From: Sphingomonas sp. IC081
Lineage (GTDB): Bacteria; Pseudomonadota; Alphaproteobacteria; Sphingomonadales; Sphingomonadaceae
Assembly: GCF_006874585.1 (NCBI RefSeq)
Contig: NZ_CP029761.1
Span: 2,305,001-2,369,000, forward strand
DNA: 64,000 nucleotides
Reading direction: 5' to 3'
The notes under the pieces: model-generated
The model's input: the letters and a program-made list of their open reading frames with translations, nothing else
Told to the model about the DNA's origin: nothing
The model's database searches: none
Position numbers and translations under genes: made by a program
Shown: in pieces, positions 18,517 through 29,001 of the stretch
Layout of the letters: each line of letters begins with the position of its first letter
Position numbering within the stretch: the stretch's first letter is position 1

Positions 18517-21450
18517 ATGCGACTTGCCTCTCGTTCCAGCGCCACTGCGCTTGCCACCGCCCTTCTTGTCTCCGCCTGCGCGACCACGAATGCCTCCAGC
18601 CCGCCGGCGTCGGCCGCGGATACCCGCGCGGCGGCACGCGATGTCGTATCCGCTGCCGACGCGGCGATGGCCGAGGCGGCGGCCTCCCCGGCCGCTCTCG
18701 TCTCCAGGGTGGACATCCCCTACGAGAAGTTCGTGCTGGCCAACGGCCTCACCACGATCGTCCACACCGACCGCAAGGCGCCGATCGTAGGCGTCACGCT
18801 CTACTTCCACGTCGGCTCCAAGAACGAACCGCGCGGCAAGACCGGCTTTGCCCACCTTTACGAACACCTGTTCTTCGGCGGCTCCGCCAATGTGCCCGAC
18901 TTCGACGTACCGCTCGACGCCGCCGGCTCCACCTCGAGCAACGGATCGACCTCCTACGATCGCACCAACTACGTCGAGACCGTGCCCACCGGCGCGCTGC
19001 CGCTGGCGATGTTCCTCGAGAGCGACCGCATGGGCCACCTGCTGCCCGCCGTCACCCAGGACAAGCTCGACAAGCAGCGGGGCGTTGTCCAGAACGAGAA
19101 ACGCCAGGGCGACAACCAGCCCTACGGGCTGTTCGAGTACGCGCTGAACGACGGCCTGCTGCCGGTCGGCCACCCCTATCGCCACACCACCATCGGCTCG
19201 ATGGCCGACCTCGATGCCGCCAGCCTCGGCGACGTGCGCGCCTGGTTCACCGACCATTACGGCCCCAACAACGCCGTGCTCGTGCTGACCGGCGACATCG
19301 ACGCGGCGACCGCCAGGCCGCTGGTCGAGAAGTGGTTCGGCCAGATCCCGCGCGGCCCTGACGTCGCGCCGGTCACCGCAGGGCCGGTCACCCTGCCCGC
19401 CCCGCTCCACCGCGAGATCGCCGATCAGGTTCCGCTCACCTACCTCACCCGCAACTGGACCGGCCCCGGCCTCAACGATGCCGATGCCCCGGCCCTCGAA
19501 GTGGGCATGGACATCCTCGGCGGCCTCGCCAGCTCGCGCCTCGCCAACGAACTGGTGCGCGGCCAGCAGCTCGCAGTAGGCGCTTCCGCTTCCGCCCAGG
19601 TCGAGGAGGACATGAGCTTCCTCAGCATGGGCATGCAAGTGAAGCCCGGCGTCGACCGCGCCCGCGCCAATGCCGCCTTCGACAAGGTGCTGGCCGACTT
19701 CCTGCGCGACGGACCGACCGAGGACGAAGTGCGCCGCTCGGTCATGAGCACGCTGTCGGAGGAGATCGGCGGCCTCGAACGCGTCGGCAGCTTCGACGGC
19801 AAGGGCGCCACGCTGGCGGAAGGTCAGGCCTATTCCAACGATCCCGCCAAGTACAAGCATGACCTGGCGGCGATGGCCGCCCTCACGCCTGCCAAGATCA
19901 AGGCGGCGATGAACACGTGGCTCTCGCGTCCCGTCTATGCGCTCGACATCGTGCCGGGCGAACGCACGATGGACGGCGCCAAGCTCGGCGGCTGGGGCGA
20001 CGAGGACAAGACCCCGGCGCCCAGGCCCGATGCCAAGCGGCCCGCCCCCGCGCTGCCGCCCGCGCCGAAGATCTCGGCCCCGCCGGTGGCCCCGGTCGGC
20101 GCGCTGGCCTTCCCCGCGATCGAGCGAGCAACCCTGTCCAACGGCATTCCCATCGTGCTCGCCCGCCGCACCGCCGTGCCCAAACTGGTGCTGACCGTCG
20201 ACTTCGACGCCGGTTACGCAGCCGACGCGCTCGACACGCCCGGCACGCAAGGGCTCATGCTCGCGATGCTCGACCAGGGCACCGAGCACCTCGATGCGAC
20301 CCAGATCGCCGAGGCGCAGGAACGGCTCGGCGCCAGCATTTCCATCGACGGATCGCTCGACACCTCCAGTGCGACGCTGTCCGCGCTGACCGCCAATCTC
20401 AGTCCCTCGGTCGACCTGCTCGCCGATGTCGTGCGCCATCCCGCCTTTGCCCCCGCCGAAGTGGAGCGGGTGAAAGTGCAGGCCGAAGCCGCGCTGGCGC
20501 AGGCCCAGTCCACGCCCGCCGGGCTCGCGCGGCGCGCACTCGGCAGCGCGCTCTACGGCAGCCACCCTTACGCCCAGCCGAGCGACGGCCTGGGCCAGAC
20601 CGCCAGCCTGGCCGCGCTGACCCCCGCCGCGCTCAAGGCCGCGCACGACAAGTGGCTGCGCCCTGATCTCGCCCGCATCACCGTGGTGGGCGACGTGACC
20701 ATGGACGAGCTCAAACCGCTGCTCGAGCGTGCTTTCGGCACCTGGCAGGCACCGGCCACCCCGGCGCCGGCCAAGCCGATCACCGCCCCGATCGCCGCCC
20801 AGCAGCCGCGCATCGTGCTGATCGACCGCCCGCATTCGCCCCAGTCGGTGATCGTCGCCGGCCGGGTGCTGCCGCTGTCCGGCCGCACGCCCGACACCGA
20901 AGCGCTGCAACTCGCCAACGAAGTGCTGGGCGGCGGCTTCCTCTCGCGCCTCAACAAGGACCTGCGCGAAGAAAAGGGCTGGTCCTACGGCGTCTACAGC
21001 CGCGTCAGCCAGCCGGTCGGCCCCAGCGCCTTCACCCTCTCGGCCCCGGTCCAGTCCGACAAGACCGGTGCCGCGATCAAGGCGATCATTGCCGATATGG
21101 GCGCCTATCCGGCCACCAGCGCCATCACCGCCGAGGAATTCCAGCGCGTGACCGACGGCGCCATCCGCCAGCTTCCCAACCTGTTCGAAACCAACGCACA
21201 GATGGCCGGCGCGATCCGCCAGAACGATCGCCTCGGCCGCCCGGAGGACTACTATGTCTCGCTCGCCGCCAAGTATCGCGGCATCGGCGAACCGGCGGTG
21301 GCGGCGGCCGCCAGCCAGTACTTGCGCCCCAAGGGGCTGGTCTTTGTCGTGGTGGGCGACCGCAAGGTCGTGGAACCCCAGCTCAAGGGGCTTGGCCTGC
21401 CGATCGAAATCCAGCAGGCACCGGCAGCAACGGGCGACGAATCGGAATGA
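18517..21450 (+). CDS. Two-domain M16 zinc metallopeptidase, lipoprotein
   Basis: A 977-aa protein with a lipoprotein signal (MRLASRSSATALATALLVSAC, Cys 21) and two M16 halves. The N-terminal half carries the inverted zinc motif HLYEH (H113, E116, H117) with a distal Glu at about 194 (NEKRQGDN), so it should be active. The C-terminal half starts near residue 530 (ATLSNGIPIVLARR) and lacks HxxEH, as in the usual active/inactive pairing of pitrilysin-like peptidases. A Pro/Ala-rich linker joins them. It probably degrades peptides in the periplasm or at the outer membrane. A long open frame extends upstream of the ATG but does not encode a signal. Confidence 0.9.
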   Translation: MRLASRSSATALATALLVSACATTNASSPPASAADTRAAARDVVSAADAAMAEAAASPAALVSRVDIPYEKFVLANGLTTIVHTDRKAPIVGVTLYFHVGSKNEPRGKTGFAHLYEHLFFGGSANVPDFDVPLDAAGSTSSNGSTSYDRTNYVETVPTGALPLAMFLESDRMGHLLPAVTQDKLDKQRGVVQNEKRQGDNQPYGLFEYALNDGLLPVGHPYRHTTIGSMADLDAASLGDVRAWFTDHYGPNNAVLVLTGDIDAATARPLVEKWFGQIPRGPDVAPVTAGPVTLPAPLHREIADQVPLTYLTRNWTGPGLNDADAPALEVGMDILGGLASSRLANELVRGQQLAVGASASAQVEEDMSFLSMGMQVKPGVDRARANAAFDKVLADFLRDGPTEDEVRRSVMSTLSEEIGGLERVGSFDGKGATLAEGQAYSNDPAKYKHDLAAMAALTPAKIKAAMNTWLSRPVYALDIVPGERTMDGAKLGGWGDEDKTPAPRPDAKRPAPALPPAPKISAPPVAPVGALAFPAIERATLSNGIPIVLARRTAVPKLVLTVDFDAGYAADALDTPGTQGLMLAMLDQGTEHLDATQIAEAQERLGASISIDGSLDTSSATLSALTANLSPSVDLLADVVRHPAFAPAEVERVKVQAEAALAQAQSTPAGLARRALGSALYGSHPYAQPSDGLGQTASLAALTPAALKAAHDKWLRPDLARITVVGDVTMDELKPLLERAFGTWQAPATPAPAKPITAPIAAQQPRIVLIDRPHSPQSVIVAGRVLPLSGRTPDTEALQLANEVLGGGFLSRLNKDLREEKGWSYGVYSRVSQPVGPSAFTLSAPVQSDKTGAAIKAIIADMGAYPATSAITAEEFQRVTDGAIRQLPNLFETNAQMAGAIRQNDRLGRPEDYYVSLAAKYRGIGEPAVAAAASQYLRPKGLVFVVVGDRKVVEPQLKGLGLPIEIQQAPAATGDESE

Positions 21451-21478
21451 ACCGCCCGGCAACGAACAGGAGAACATG

Positions 21479-21778
21479 ATGTCGCTCGGCGGAACCTACC
21501 AATGCTCGACCAAGACGCCGATGGGCCACCAGAAGGGCACGCTCACCATCGTGCCCGAGGGTGACACCTTCACCGGCCAGATCACCGGCGATCTCGGCAC
21601 GATGGAACTGCGCGACGGCAGGATCAGCGGCAACCAGCTGAGCTGGAAGATGAAGATGACCTCGCCGATGCCGATCGACCTCGACTGCAAGGCGAGCGTC
21701 GAGGGCACCGAGCTCACCGGCACGATCAAGGCCGGCTTCTTCGGCACGATGCAGCTCACCGGCACCAAGGTCGGCTGA
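21479..21778 (+). CDS. Small beta-rich hypothetical protein
   Basis: A 99-aa protein without signal peptide (MSLGGTYQCSTKTPMGHQKG). It has alternating short strands and Gly/Thr turns (GDTFTGQITGDLGTMELRDGRISG, then GTELTGTIKAGFFGTMQLTGTKVG), suggesting a small beta-barrel of calycin type (inference). Two adjacent ATGs at 21476 and 21479 follow AGGAGA; the second has better spacing. It follows the M16 gene by 28 bp and ends at a strong terminator. Confidence 0.75.
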   Translation: MSLGGTYQCSTKTPMGHQKGTLTIVPEGDTFTGQITGDLGTMELRDGRISGNQLSWKMKMTSPMPIDLDCKASVEGTELTGTIKAGFFGTMQLTGTKVG

Positions 21779-21800
21779 GCGACCCTGCACGCGGCAAGCA

Positions 21801-21842
21801 AACAGGCCCGGAAGCAGATCTTTGCTTCCGGGCCTGTTTTTG
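21801..21842. terminator. Bidirectional Rho-independent terminator
   Basis: AACAGGCCCGGAAGCA and its perfect complement (21801-21816, 21823-21838) enclose GATCTT and are followed by a T-run. It separates the plus-strand M16 group from the convergent gene ending at 21858; only the plus side has a long T-run. Confidence 0.9.
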
Positions 21843-21857
21843 TCGGTTACGGCAGGA

Positions 21858-22796
21858 TCAGGGCTGCCCACCGCCGCTGTTCGGCGCTGCAGCCGCTCCG
21901 GGCATTGGCCGCGGGAAGCCGAGCACGACACGTTCGCCGCTGACCACATCGATCGCAACGTCACGCTGATAGGCGAGCACGCCGGGCACCGGCTGCATGC
22001 GCGACACCGTCAACCCGTAGAAGTTGTTGAGCTTGCCGCTCGCGTGGAACTCGGCCTTGGCCGACGGGTAGGCCGCCAGCGAGGCAGGCAATCCGTAACG
22101 CGGCGTTCCCGGTCCATGGAGGCGGGAAACAAGCTTGGGATCCATGTCCGAGGGCACCTGCGCCGTCTGGTCGGGGGCGACTGTGAGGAAGTCGCCAAGA
22201 TCCGTGATCTGCCCGGCCTTCACCTCGAAACGCACCGATCCCATGCAGAAGCAGACGCCGCTGCCCACCCCATTGGCCGCGACAAAGACAGGGCCGTAAT
22301 AGATGTAGGTGCCCGGCTTCACCAGCTGCAGATAGCTGTATTCATCCGTGGCCGCATTCTTCGAGAACGCGTACATTGGCCCCACGTTCACCAGGGTGCG
22401 CTGCCCGATGTCCCCCACCGAGAACGTCTCACGCTCGGGTTTGACCGGCTTGAGCGGCACGATCAGGTTGCGCTGCTGGGCAAAGGTGACCGCCTTCTCG
22501 TAACCCGCCGCCTGGCTCTCGTAAGTCTTGACGGCCTTCGCAAAGGACCTTTCGAATACAGCCGTATAATCGGCAAGGTCCTGCTCGTCGGGAATGCGCA
22601 CGAAGGCGCCGTTGCTCCGCCCATCCGTACGCAGGAAGATGTACCCCTGGGCGGGATCGATCTTGTACTTGCCGGAAACGAGATTCTTCTCCTCGATGGC
22701 CAGGGTCGGCGCGGGAGGCGGATCCTTGTCGGCGAGTGCGGGCGAAGCCAGACCGGCCAGCGACAGCGCGGCCGCGAATGCAAGACGCGCGCGCAT
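21858..22796 (-). CDS. Secreted hypothetical protein, coupled to the gene before it
   Basis: A 312-aa precursor with signal peptide MRARLAFAAALSLAGLASPALA. The mature protein contains YKIDPAQGYIFLRTDGRSNGAFVRIPDEQDLADY, LVKPGTYIYYGPVFVAANGVGSGVCFCMGSVRF and a Pro-rich end. Two cysteines sit in CFC. No family is recognised. Its ATG overlaps the stop of the upstream gene (ATGA), so both are translated together and probably act together in the envelope. Confidence 0.75.
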   Translation of the reverse strand: MRARLAFAAALSLAGLASPALADKDPPPAPTLAIEEKNLVSGKYKIDPAQGYIFLRTDGRSNGAFVRIPDEQDLADYTAVFERSFAKAVKTYESQAAGYEKAVTFAQQRNLIVPLKPVKPERETFSVGDIGQRTLVNVGPMYAFSKNAATDEYSYLQLVKPGTYIYYGPVFVAANGVGSGVCFCMGSVRFEVKAGQITDLGDFLTVAPDQTAQVPSDMDPKLVSRLHGPGTPRYGLPASLAAYPSAKAEFHASGKLNNFYGLTVSRMQPVPGVLAYQRDVAIDVVSGERVVLGFPRPMPGAAAAPNSGGGQP

Positions 22797-23455
22797 CACA
22801 GGCCCAGCGCCTTCTGCTGCGGTGCCGGTCCCGACGCCACGCGCGCCTGCTTGAGCAGTGCCTCGGCCCGGTTCTTGGCGTTCTCGCGGTCCAGTCCTTC
22901 CTCGAAATTGAAGTCCTGCCACAAGTCCTTCTCCAATCCGTAGCGGTCGTACCCCTTGAAGCCCATGCAATTGCGCAAGTTGGTGCGGCGCATCTGGCGG
23001 CGCACCGCCGAGCCGAACACGGCATCGGCAATCACCGAACCGATGGCGCCGCCGATCGCGCTCGGCAACACGCCGTACTGCGCGAAGGCCGCCGTCGAGC
23101 CAAAATCACCGCCGCCATAGTAGCTGGCGCCGCTGCTCAGCGCGTCACACTCGATGATGTCGGCATAGGCCTCGTCGAAGCTGGTATCGGGGCGCTGGAA
23201 ATAGAAATACTTGTCATAGTCCGCCTCGATGAGCGGCGTTTCGACAAAGGCGGTTTTTGGCATCGCCACGGCCGCGATTTCCGCCTCGCTGAAGCGGCGC
23301 ATGGGCAATCCGGTCACGCTATCGATCGTGACGGAAGTATTTGCGGCCACCGATGCGGCCGCCACCGCTTCGGTTGAAGTAGATTGGGCCAAAGCGCCCT
23401 CAAGCGGCTGGACGCATGTAAGCATGGCCAGCGCCAGTAAAGTCCTGTGTCGCAT
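22796..23455 (-). CDS. Secreted hypothetical protein with glycine-rich helix
   Basis: A 219-aa precursor, signal peptide MRHRTLLALAMLTCVQPLEGALAQ. It contains DYDKYFYFQRPDTSFDEAYADIIECDALSSG, a glycine-zipper-like stretch (LPSAIGGAIGSVIADAVFG) and NLRNCMGFKGYDRYGLEKDLW. Two cysteines might form a disulfide. No function is assigned. An upstream in-frame ATG at 23497 would lie before a hairpin, so the ATG at 23455, directly behind AGGGGG, is preferred. The ribosome binding site is inside that hairpin. Confidence 0.75.
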   Translation of the reverse strand: MRHRTLLALAMLTCVQPLEGALAQSTSTEAVAAASVAANTSVTIDSVTGLPMRRFSEAEIAAVAMPKTAFVETPLIEADYDKYFYFQRPDTSFDEAYADIIECDALSSGASYYGGGDFGSTAAFAQYGVLPSAIGGAIGSVIADAVFGSAVRRQMRRTNLRNCMGFKGYDRYGLEKDLWQDFNFEEGLDRENAKNRAEALLKQARVASGPAPQQKALGL

Positions 23456-23460
23456 AAATT

Positions 23461-23490
23461 CCCCCTGACGTTCGAATGAACGCCAGGGGG
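23461..23490 (-). promoter_or_regulatory. Hairpin masking the ribosome binding site of the gene starting at 23455
   Basis: On the minus strand the 13-base arms CCCCCTGGCGTTC and GAACGTCAGGGGG pair fully (one G-U) around a 4-base loop. The 3' arm contains the AGGGGG that precedes the ATG by five bases. There is no T-run, so termination is less likely than translational control. Confidence 0.6.
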
Positions 23491-23551
23491 AGATCAATCA
23501 CGGAATTCTACCGACTTCAAGCAGTCTTGGGCCTGACTCTGGTGATATATT

Positions 23552-25054
<1,503 letters not shown>

Positions 25055-25231
25055 CGTGTTTCGGTCCACTTCTGGGGCGACGCAGCAGCCGATGCCGCTG
25101 CCTCGCCCCGTCATTTGTTTCCCGCTCCGGCACTTTGCGCCGAGCTGCGGGTCGGTCGTCTTCCCTTTTCGGCTCCCGGATCGGCCACACCTCTGCGATG
25201 CCACTGACCAGTTCGAAAAGGAACGACCAGC

Positions 25232-26719
25232 TTACCACCACTTCTCCGGCTTGGCCGCGAACAGCGCGCGCTGTTCCAGCGCGAGACCGGCGTTCAGCAC
25301 GCCCTGTTCGTCAAACGCCTTGCCGATGACCTGAAGACCCAGCGGCAGACCTTCACGGTTGAGGCCTGCGGGCACCGACATCGCCGGAAGACCTGCGAGC
25401 GAGGCCGGCACCGCAAAGACGTCGTTGAGGTACATCTTCAGCGGATCGTCGACGTTCTCGCCAAGGCCGAAGGCGGCGCTGGGCGCGGTCGGCGCGAGGA
25501 TCACGTCGCACTCTTCGAAGGCATGCGCGAAGTCCTGCGCGATCAGCGCGCGGACCTTCTGGGCCTGCGTGTAGTAGGCGTCGTAGAAACCGGCCGAGAG
25601 CACATAGGTGCCGATCAGGATGCGTCGCTTGACCTCGGGGCCGAAACCGGCGGCGCGGGTCGCGGCGTACATGTCCTGGAGGTTCGCACCGTCCGGCAGG
25701 TCGCGCAGGCCGTAGCGCACGCCGTCATAGCGGGCGAGGTTCGACGAGGCTTCGGCAGGGGCGATGATGTAGTAGGTCGGCAGCGCGTACTTGGTGTGCG
25801 GCAGCGAGATCTCGACGATCTCGGCGCCCGCATCCTTCAGCCAGGCAATGCCGTCATCCCACGACTTGGCGACATCCGCGTCCAGGCCATCGACGCGGTA
25901 TTCCTTGGGAATGCCGACCTTCTTGCCCTTCATGTCGCCCGAAAGCGCGGCTTCCCAGTTCGGCACCGGGAGGTCGAGGCTGGTCGAATCCTTGGCGTCG
26001 AAACCGGCCATGGCTTCGAGCATGATCGCGCAGTCCTGCACCGAGCGGGCCATCGGGCCTGCCTGGTCGAGCGAGCTGGCGAAAGCAACCACACCCCAGC
26101 GCGAGCAGCGGCCGTAGGTCGGCTTGATGCCGGTGGTGCCGGTGAACGCGGCAGGCTGGCGGATCGAACCACCGGTGTCGGTGCCGGTCGCCGCCGGGCA
26201 GAGGCGCGCGGCGAGCGCGGCCGAGGAACCGCCCGAGGAACCGCCGGGCGCGAGCGCGGCATTGCCACCGTCGTTGCGCTTCCACGGCGAGATCACGTTG
26301 CCGAAATAGCTGGTCTCGTTAGACGAGCCCATGGCGAACTGGTCGAGGTTGAGCTTGCCCAGCATGCCTGCCCCTGCATCCCACAGCTTCTGCGAGACGG
26401 TCGATTCGTACTGCGGCTTGAAGCCTTCCAGCATGTGGCTGGCGGCGGTGGTCTGCACGTCGAAGGTGGCGAACAGGTCCTTCATGCCGATCGGCACGCC
26501 GCCCATCTTGCCCAGCGCTTCACCGCGCGCACGCTTGGCGTCGGTGGCGGCAGCGGCTTCGACAGCCTTTTCCGGCGTGGCGATGATGAAGGCGTTCAGC
26601 GCTTCCTGCGCAGCAGCGACGTTGGCGTTGAACGCCTCGGCCACTTCGACGGCGGTGAAGTCGCCGCCGGCAACACCGTCGCGGATCTGCGCGACGCCAA
26701 GTTCCGTAAGATCAGTCAT
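25232..26719 (-). CDS. gatA: Asp-tRNA(Asn)/Glu-tRNA(Gln) amidotransferase subunit A
   Basis: A 495-aa amidase-signature enzyme that releases ammonia from glutamine for GatB. The Ser-cisSer-Lys triad is visible: Lys in PIGMKDLF, and the serines in [14 protein letters not shown] and [14 protein letters not shown]. The end is [27 protein letters not shown]. It starts directly at the gatC stop. The genome thus probably makes Gln-tRNA or Asn-tRNA by the indirect route. Confidence 0.97.
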   Translation of the reverse strand: MTDLTELGVAQIRDGVAGGDFTAVEVAEAFNANVAAAQEALNAFIIATPEKAVEAAAATDAKRARGEALGKMGGVPIGMKDLFATFDVQTTAASHMLEGFKPQYESTVSQKLWDAGAGMLGKLNLDQFAMGSSNETSYFGNVISPWKRNDGGNAALAPGGSSGGSSAALAARLCPAATGTDTGGSIRQPAAFTGTTGIKPTYGRCSRWGVVAFASSLDQAGPMARSVQDCAIMLEAMAGFDAKDSTSLDLPVPNWEAALSGDMKGKKVGIPKEYRVDGLDADVAKSWDDGIAWLKDAGAEIVEISLPHTKYALPTYYIIAPAEASSNLARYDGVRYGLRDLPDGANLQDMYAATRAAGFGPEVKRRILIGTYVLSAGFYDAYYTQAQKVRALIAQDFAHAFEECDVILAPTAPSAAFGLGENVDDPLKMYLNDVFAVPASLAGLPAMSVPAGLNREGLPLGLQVIGKAFDEQGVLNAGLALEQRALFAAKPEKWW

Positions 26720-27022
26720 TTATTCGATCACCTTGGGCACGCCGAAGAAACCGTGTTCAGCGGCGGGAGCATTGGCCAGGACGGCATCGCGCTTGTCGCC
26801 GCCGGTCAGCGGATCGGCATCGATCACGTCGTCGCGCAGGCGCAGCGTATTGGGGATGACGGCGGTCATCGGCTCGACTTGCGAAGTATCGACCTCGCCA
26901 AGCTGCTCGACCCAGGCGAGAATGCCGTTGAGTTCGGGGACCATCGCCTCGATTTCAGCCTCGCTCACCTTGATGCGGGCAAGGCTGGCGATCTTCGCAA
27001 CGGTTGCGGTATCGACCGACAT
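26720..27022 (-). CDS. gatC: Asp-tRNA(Asn)/Glu-tRNA(Gln) amidotransferase subunit C
   Basis: A 100-aa clamp subunit that holds GatA and GatB together. It starts [23 protein letters not shown] and contains [22 protein letters not shown] and the end [14 protein letters not shown]. It is the first gene of gatCAB, and its stop abuts the gatA start. Confidence 0.96.
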   Translation of the reverse strand: MSVDTATVAKIASLARIKVSEAEIEAMVPELNGILAWVEQLGEVDTSQVEPMTAVIPNTLRLRDDVIDADPLTGGDKRDAVLANAPAAEHGFFGVPKVIE

Positions 27023-27144
27023 GGCTTTCCTTCACGATTAATCCGGCACGCGGCAACCGCGCACCGGAAAGTTCAGGCCGGGGCGCTAGCACCCGGCCGG
27101 AATTGCTTCAAGCATCGAGCGACCCGCAAAGGGCCGCCGATGTC

Positions 27145-27675
27145 TTATTGCTTGGGTTGCTGGGCCTGCGGATCGGCGGGAGCGGCCGCTTCCTGCTGGG
27201 CCTGAACCGCCGCCATCATCTGCTCGAATTCGGCGCGGGTCTTCCAGTCGATCAGCTGGACTTCGAACACGAGGTCCGAATTGGCCGGGATCGGGCCGGA
27301 CGCTTCCGCACCGTAGCCAAGCGCCGAAGGGATCGTCAGGCGGTAGGACCCGCCGCGCTGCATCTGCACGAGGCCATCGGCAAAGCCGGGCACGACTTCG
27401 CCCACCGGCATCGGCGTCGCGTCCGACTGGTCGAACACGGTGCCGTCCTTGAGCATGCCCTTGTAGGCGATCAGCACGAAGTCATCGCGGCCGGGGCTGG
27501 CACCCTCACCCTTGGTCAGCGTTTCCAGCGTGACCTTGGGTGCGGCAGGCGCCGCTGCCGGAGCCGGAGCTGCTGCCGGAGCGGCTGCCGGAGCAGCGGG
27601 CTTCGCCGCGGCCTGAGCCGCCACCGGCAGCGCCAGCGCCGCCAGCGAAGCGAGCGCGAGAGAAGCGATCTTCAC
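27145..27675 (-). CDS. Periplasmic FKBP-type peptidyl-prolyl isomerase
   Basis: A 176-aa precursor: signal peptide MKIASLALASLAALALPVAAQA, an Ala/Pro-rich linker, then one FKBP domain (LIAYKGMLKDGTVFDQSD, EVVPGFADGLVQMQRGGSYRLTIPSALGYGAEASGPIPANSDLVFEVQLID). A Gln-rich tail follows. It assists folding of secreted proteins. It lies 11 bp after a second FKBP gene, so the two probably arose by duplication and share an mRNA. Confidence 0.92.
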   Translation of the reverse strand: MKIASLALASLAALALPVAAQAAAKPAAPAAAPAAAPAPAAAPAAPKVTLETLTKGEGASPGRDDFVLIAYKGMLKDGTVFDQSDATPMPVGEVVPGFADGLVQMQRGGSYRLTIPSALGYGAEASGPIPANSDLVFEVQLIDWKTRAEFEQMMAAVQAQQEAAAPADPQAQQPKQ

Positions 27676-27686
27676 CGGGCGCGCGA

Positions 27687-28238
27687 TCAGGGCTGGGCCG
27701 GAGCGGCTTCGGGGGCCGCGCCACCCGGCATGCCGCCGGCCGCCGCGCCGCCCTGCTGCATCTGCATCTGCTGAAGCTGCTGGAGGATACGCTGCTGCCG
27801 CTCGATCTCGGCGCGGCTCTTGAAATCGATCAGCTCGATCTCGAACTGCAGGTCGGTGTTCGGCGGAATCGGGCCCGCACCCTTGGCACCGTAACCGAGC
27901 GCGGCGGGAATCTCGACGTCGTATTTGCCGCCGCGCTGCATCTTCACCAGCGCCTTGCCGAAGCCGGGAACGACTTCCGCCAGCGCCATCGGCACACCCT
28001 TCTGCTGGTCGAAGACCTTACCGCCGGGCAGCGTGCCCTTGTAGTTGATCAGCACCACGTCATCGAGCGTCGGCGAATCGCCCGAACCGGCCTTGATCGT
28101 CGAAACATGGACGGCAGGCGGCAGCGTGGCGTAAGCGACGCCGGCGCCGGCAAGCGCGAGCGCGGCAACACCGATCCAGATCTTGGCTACGGCGCCCTTG
28201 GCAACCGGCTGCAGCGGGACGCGGGTGATCTCTGTCAT
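27687..28238 (-). CDS. Membrane-anchored FKBP-type peptidyl-prolyl isomerase
   Basis: A 183-aa protein with one N-terminal membrane segment (IWIGVAALALAGAGVAYATL, about residues 22-41) and an FKBP domain (LINYKGTLPGGKVFDQQKG, EVVPGFGKALVKMQRGGKYDVEIPAALGYGAKGAGPIPPNTDLQFEIELID). The tail is rich in Gln, Met and Pro. The ATG at 28238 follows AGGAAG. The anchor, unlike the cleavable signal in its neighbour, suggests a periplasm-facing enzyme fixed to the inner membrane. Confidence 0.92.
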   Translation of the reverse strand: MTEITRVPLQPVAKGAVAKIWIGVAALALAGAGVAYATLPPAVHVSTIKAGSGDSPTLDDVVLINYKGTLPGGKVFDQQKGVPMALAEVVPGFGKALVKMQRGGKYDVEIPAALGYGAKGAGPIPPNTDLQFEIELIDFKSRAEIERQQRILQQLQQMQMQQGGAAAGGMPGGAAPEAAPAQP

Positions 28239-28433
28239 GGAGCCTTCCTGGTTATCTTGTGGCGCCCAGCGGCTGCGATACGCGCGCAAGGCACGGATGC
28301 GCAAAAGGGCGCGGGATTCGTCCGCGCCCTCATGGATCAGGAAAACGCAACCAGCAAGCGATTAAGCCGCGTTACCGCTTGCACGAATCGTTTCCTGAAC
28401 GCGCAGCAAAAACACCAGCGCCGGACACGACAT

Positions 28434-28513
28434 CGGCCCGCTCCCTCACCCGACCTTTCGAGGCTTGCCCGTTATCGACAAGCACGAACGAGGTCGCGTG
28501 GGGGAGCGGGCCG
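28434..28513. repeat. 80-bp nested inverted repeat between rpsU and the FKBP genes
   Basis: CGGCCCGCTCCC at 28434-28445 pairs with 28502-28513; inside it CGACCT (28451-28456) pairs with AGGTCG (28491-28496), and inside that GCTTG (28463-28467) pairs with CAAGC (28479-28483). It forms one long stem-loop on either strand. It lies in a 326-bp stretch without a gene. The role is unknown. Confidence 0.6.
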
Positions 28514-28524
28514 GCACCGCACAA

Positions 28525-28548
28525 GGCGTGGGGGACAAACCCCACGCC
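28525..28548 (-). terminator. Stem-loop after rpsU, probable terminator
   Basis: GGCGTGGGG / CCCCACGCC with a 6-base loop, 16 bp after the rpsU stop. Only a weak T-run (TTG) follows, so confidence is moderate. Confidence 0.5.
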
Positions 28549-28564
28549 CTATCCGACGGGTATC

Positions 28565-28771
28565 TTACTTGACGCCGTCGCGCTCGAGACGCTTGCGCTC
28601 CAGCTTGCGAGCGCGGCGAACGGCAGCAGCCTTTTCGCGCGCACGCTTTTCGGAGGGCTTCTCGAAGTGGCGACGCAGCTTCATTTCGCGGTAAACGCCT
28701 TCACGCTGCAGCTTCTTCTTGAGAGCCCGGAGAGCCTGATCGACGTTGTTGTCGCGAACGAGAATCTGCAT
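28565..28771 (-). CDS. rpsU: 30S ribosomal protein S21
   Basis: A 68-aa ribosomal protein: [43 protein letters not shown] and a basic C-terminus. S21 helps the 30S subunit pair with the Shine-Dalgarno sequence. The ATG at 28771 begins the conserved domain; ten further in-frame codons upstream are not part of the family. It appears to be monocistronic. Confidence 0.97.
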   Translation of the reverse strand: MQILVRDNNVDQALRALKKKLQREGVYREMKLRRHFEKPSEKRAREKAAAVRRARKLERKRLERDGVK

Positions 28772-28945
28772 AAACCGACACACCTCACAAATCGAAAGCA
28801 CGACTTCCGCATTCCGACGCGGAACGTACCTTGAGAAAACACGAATTTCGCCGAATCCCTTGCGAGGTCGGCTCGAAGTTGGGGGCCGCTAGCACCAACC
28901 GGCCCGCAAGGCAAGCAATCTTGGCCGCATTTAGGCCAGATGCAG

Positions 28946-28984
28946 CTCCCTCCGCCGGGAGCGAGGGCCCGCCGGAGGGAGTTT
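28946..28984 (+). terminator. Plus-oriented hairpin with T-run, no gene upstream on this strand
   Basis: CTCCCTCCG (28946-28954) pairs with CGGAGGGAG (28973-28981), followed by TTTT only on the plus strand. The nearby genes rpsU and the acidic-repeat gene are on the minus strand. Confidence 0.4.
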
Positions 28985-29001
28985 TACACGATTTGAGCCA
29001 A

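Noticed and set aside
18307..21477. 1056-codon open frame antisense to the M16 peptidase
   Set aside because: Low-complexity His/Gly/Arg composition and no motif; the M16 gene has its zinc motif and signal peptide.
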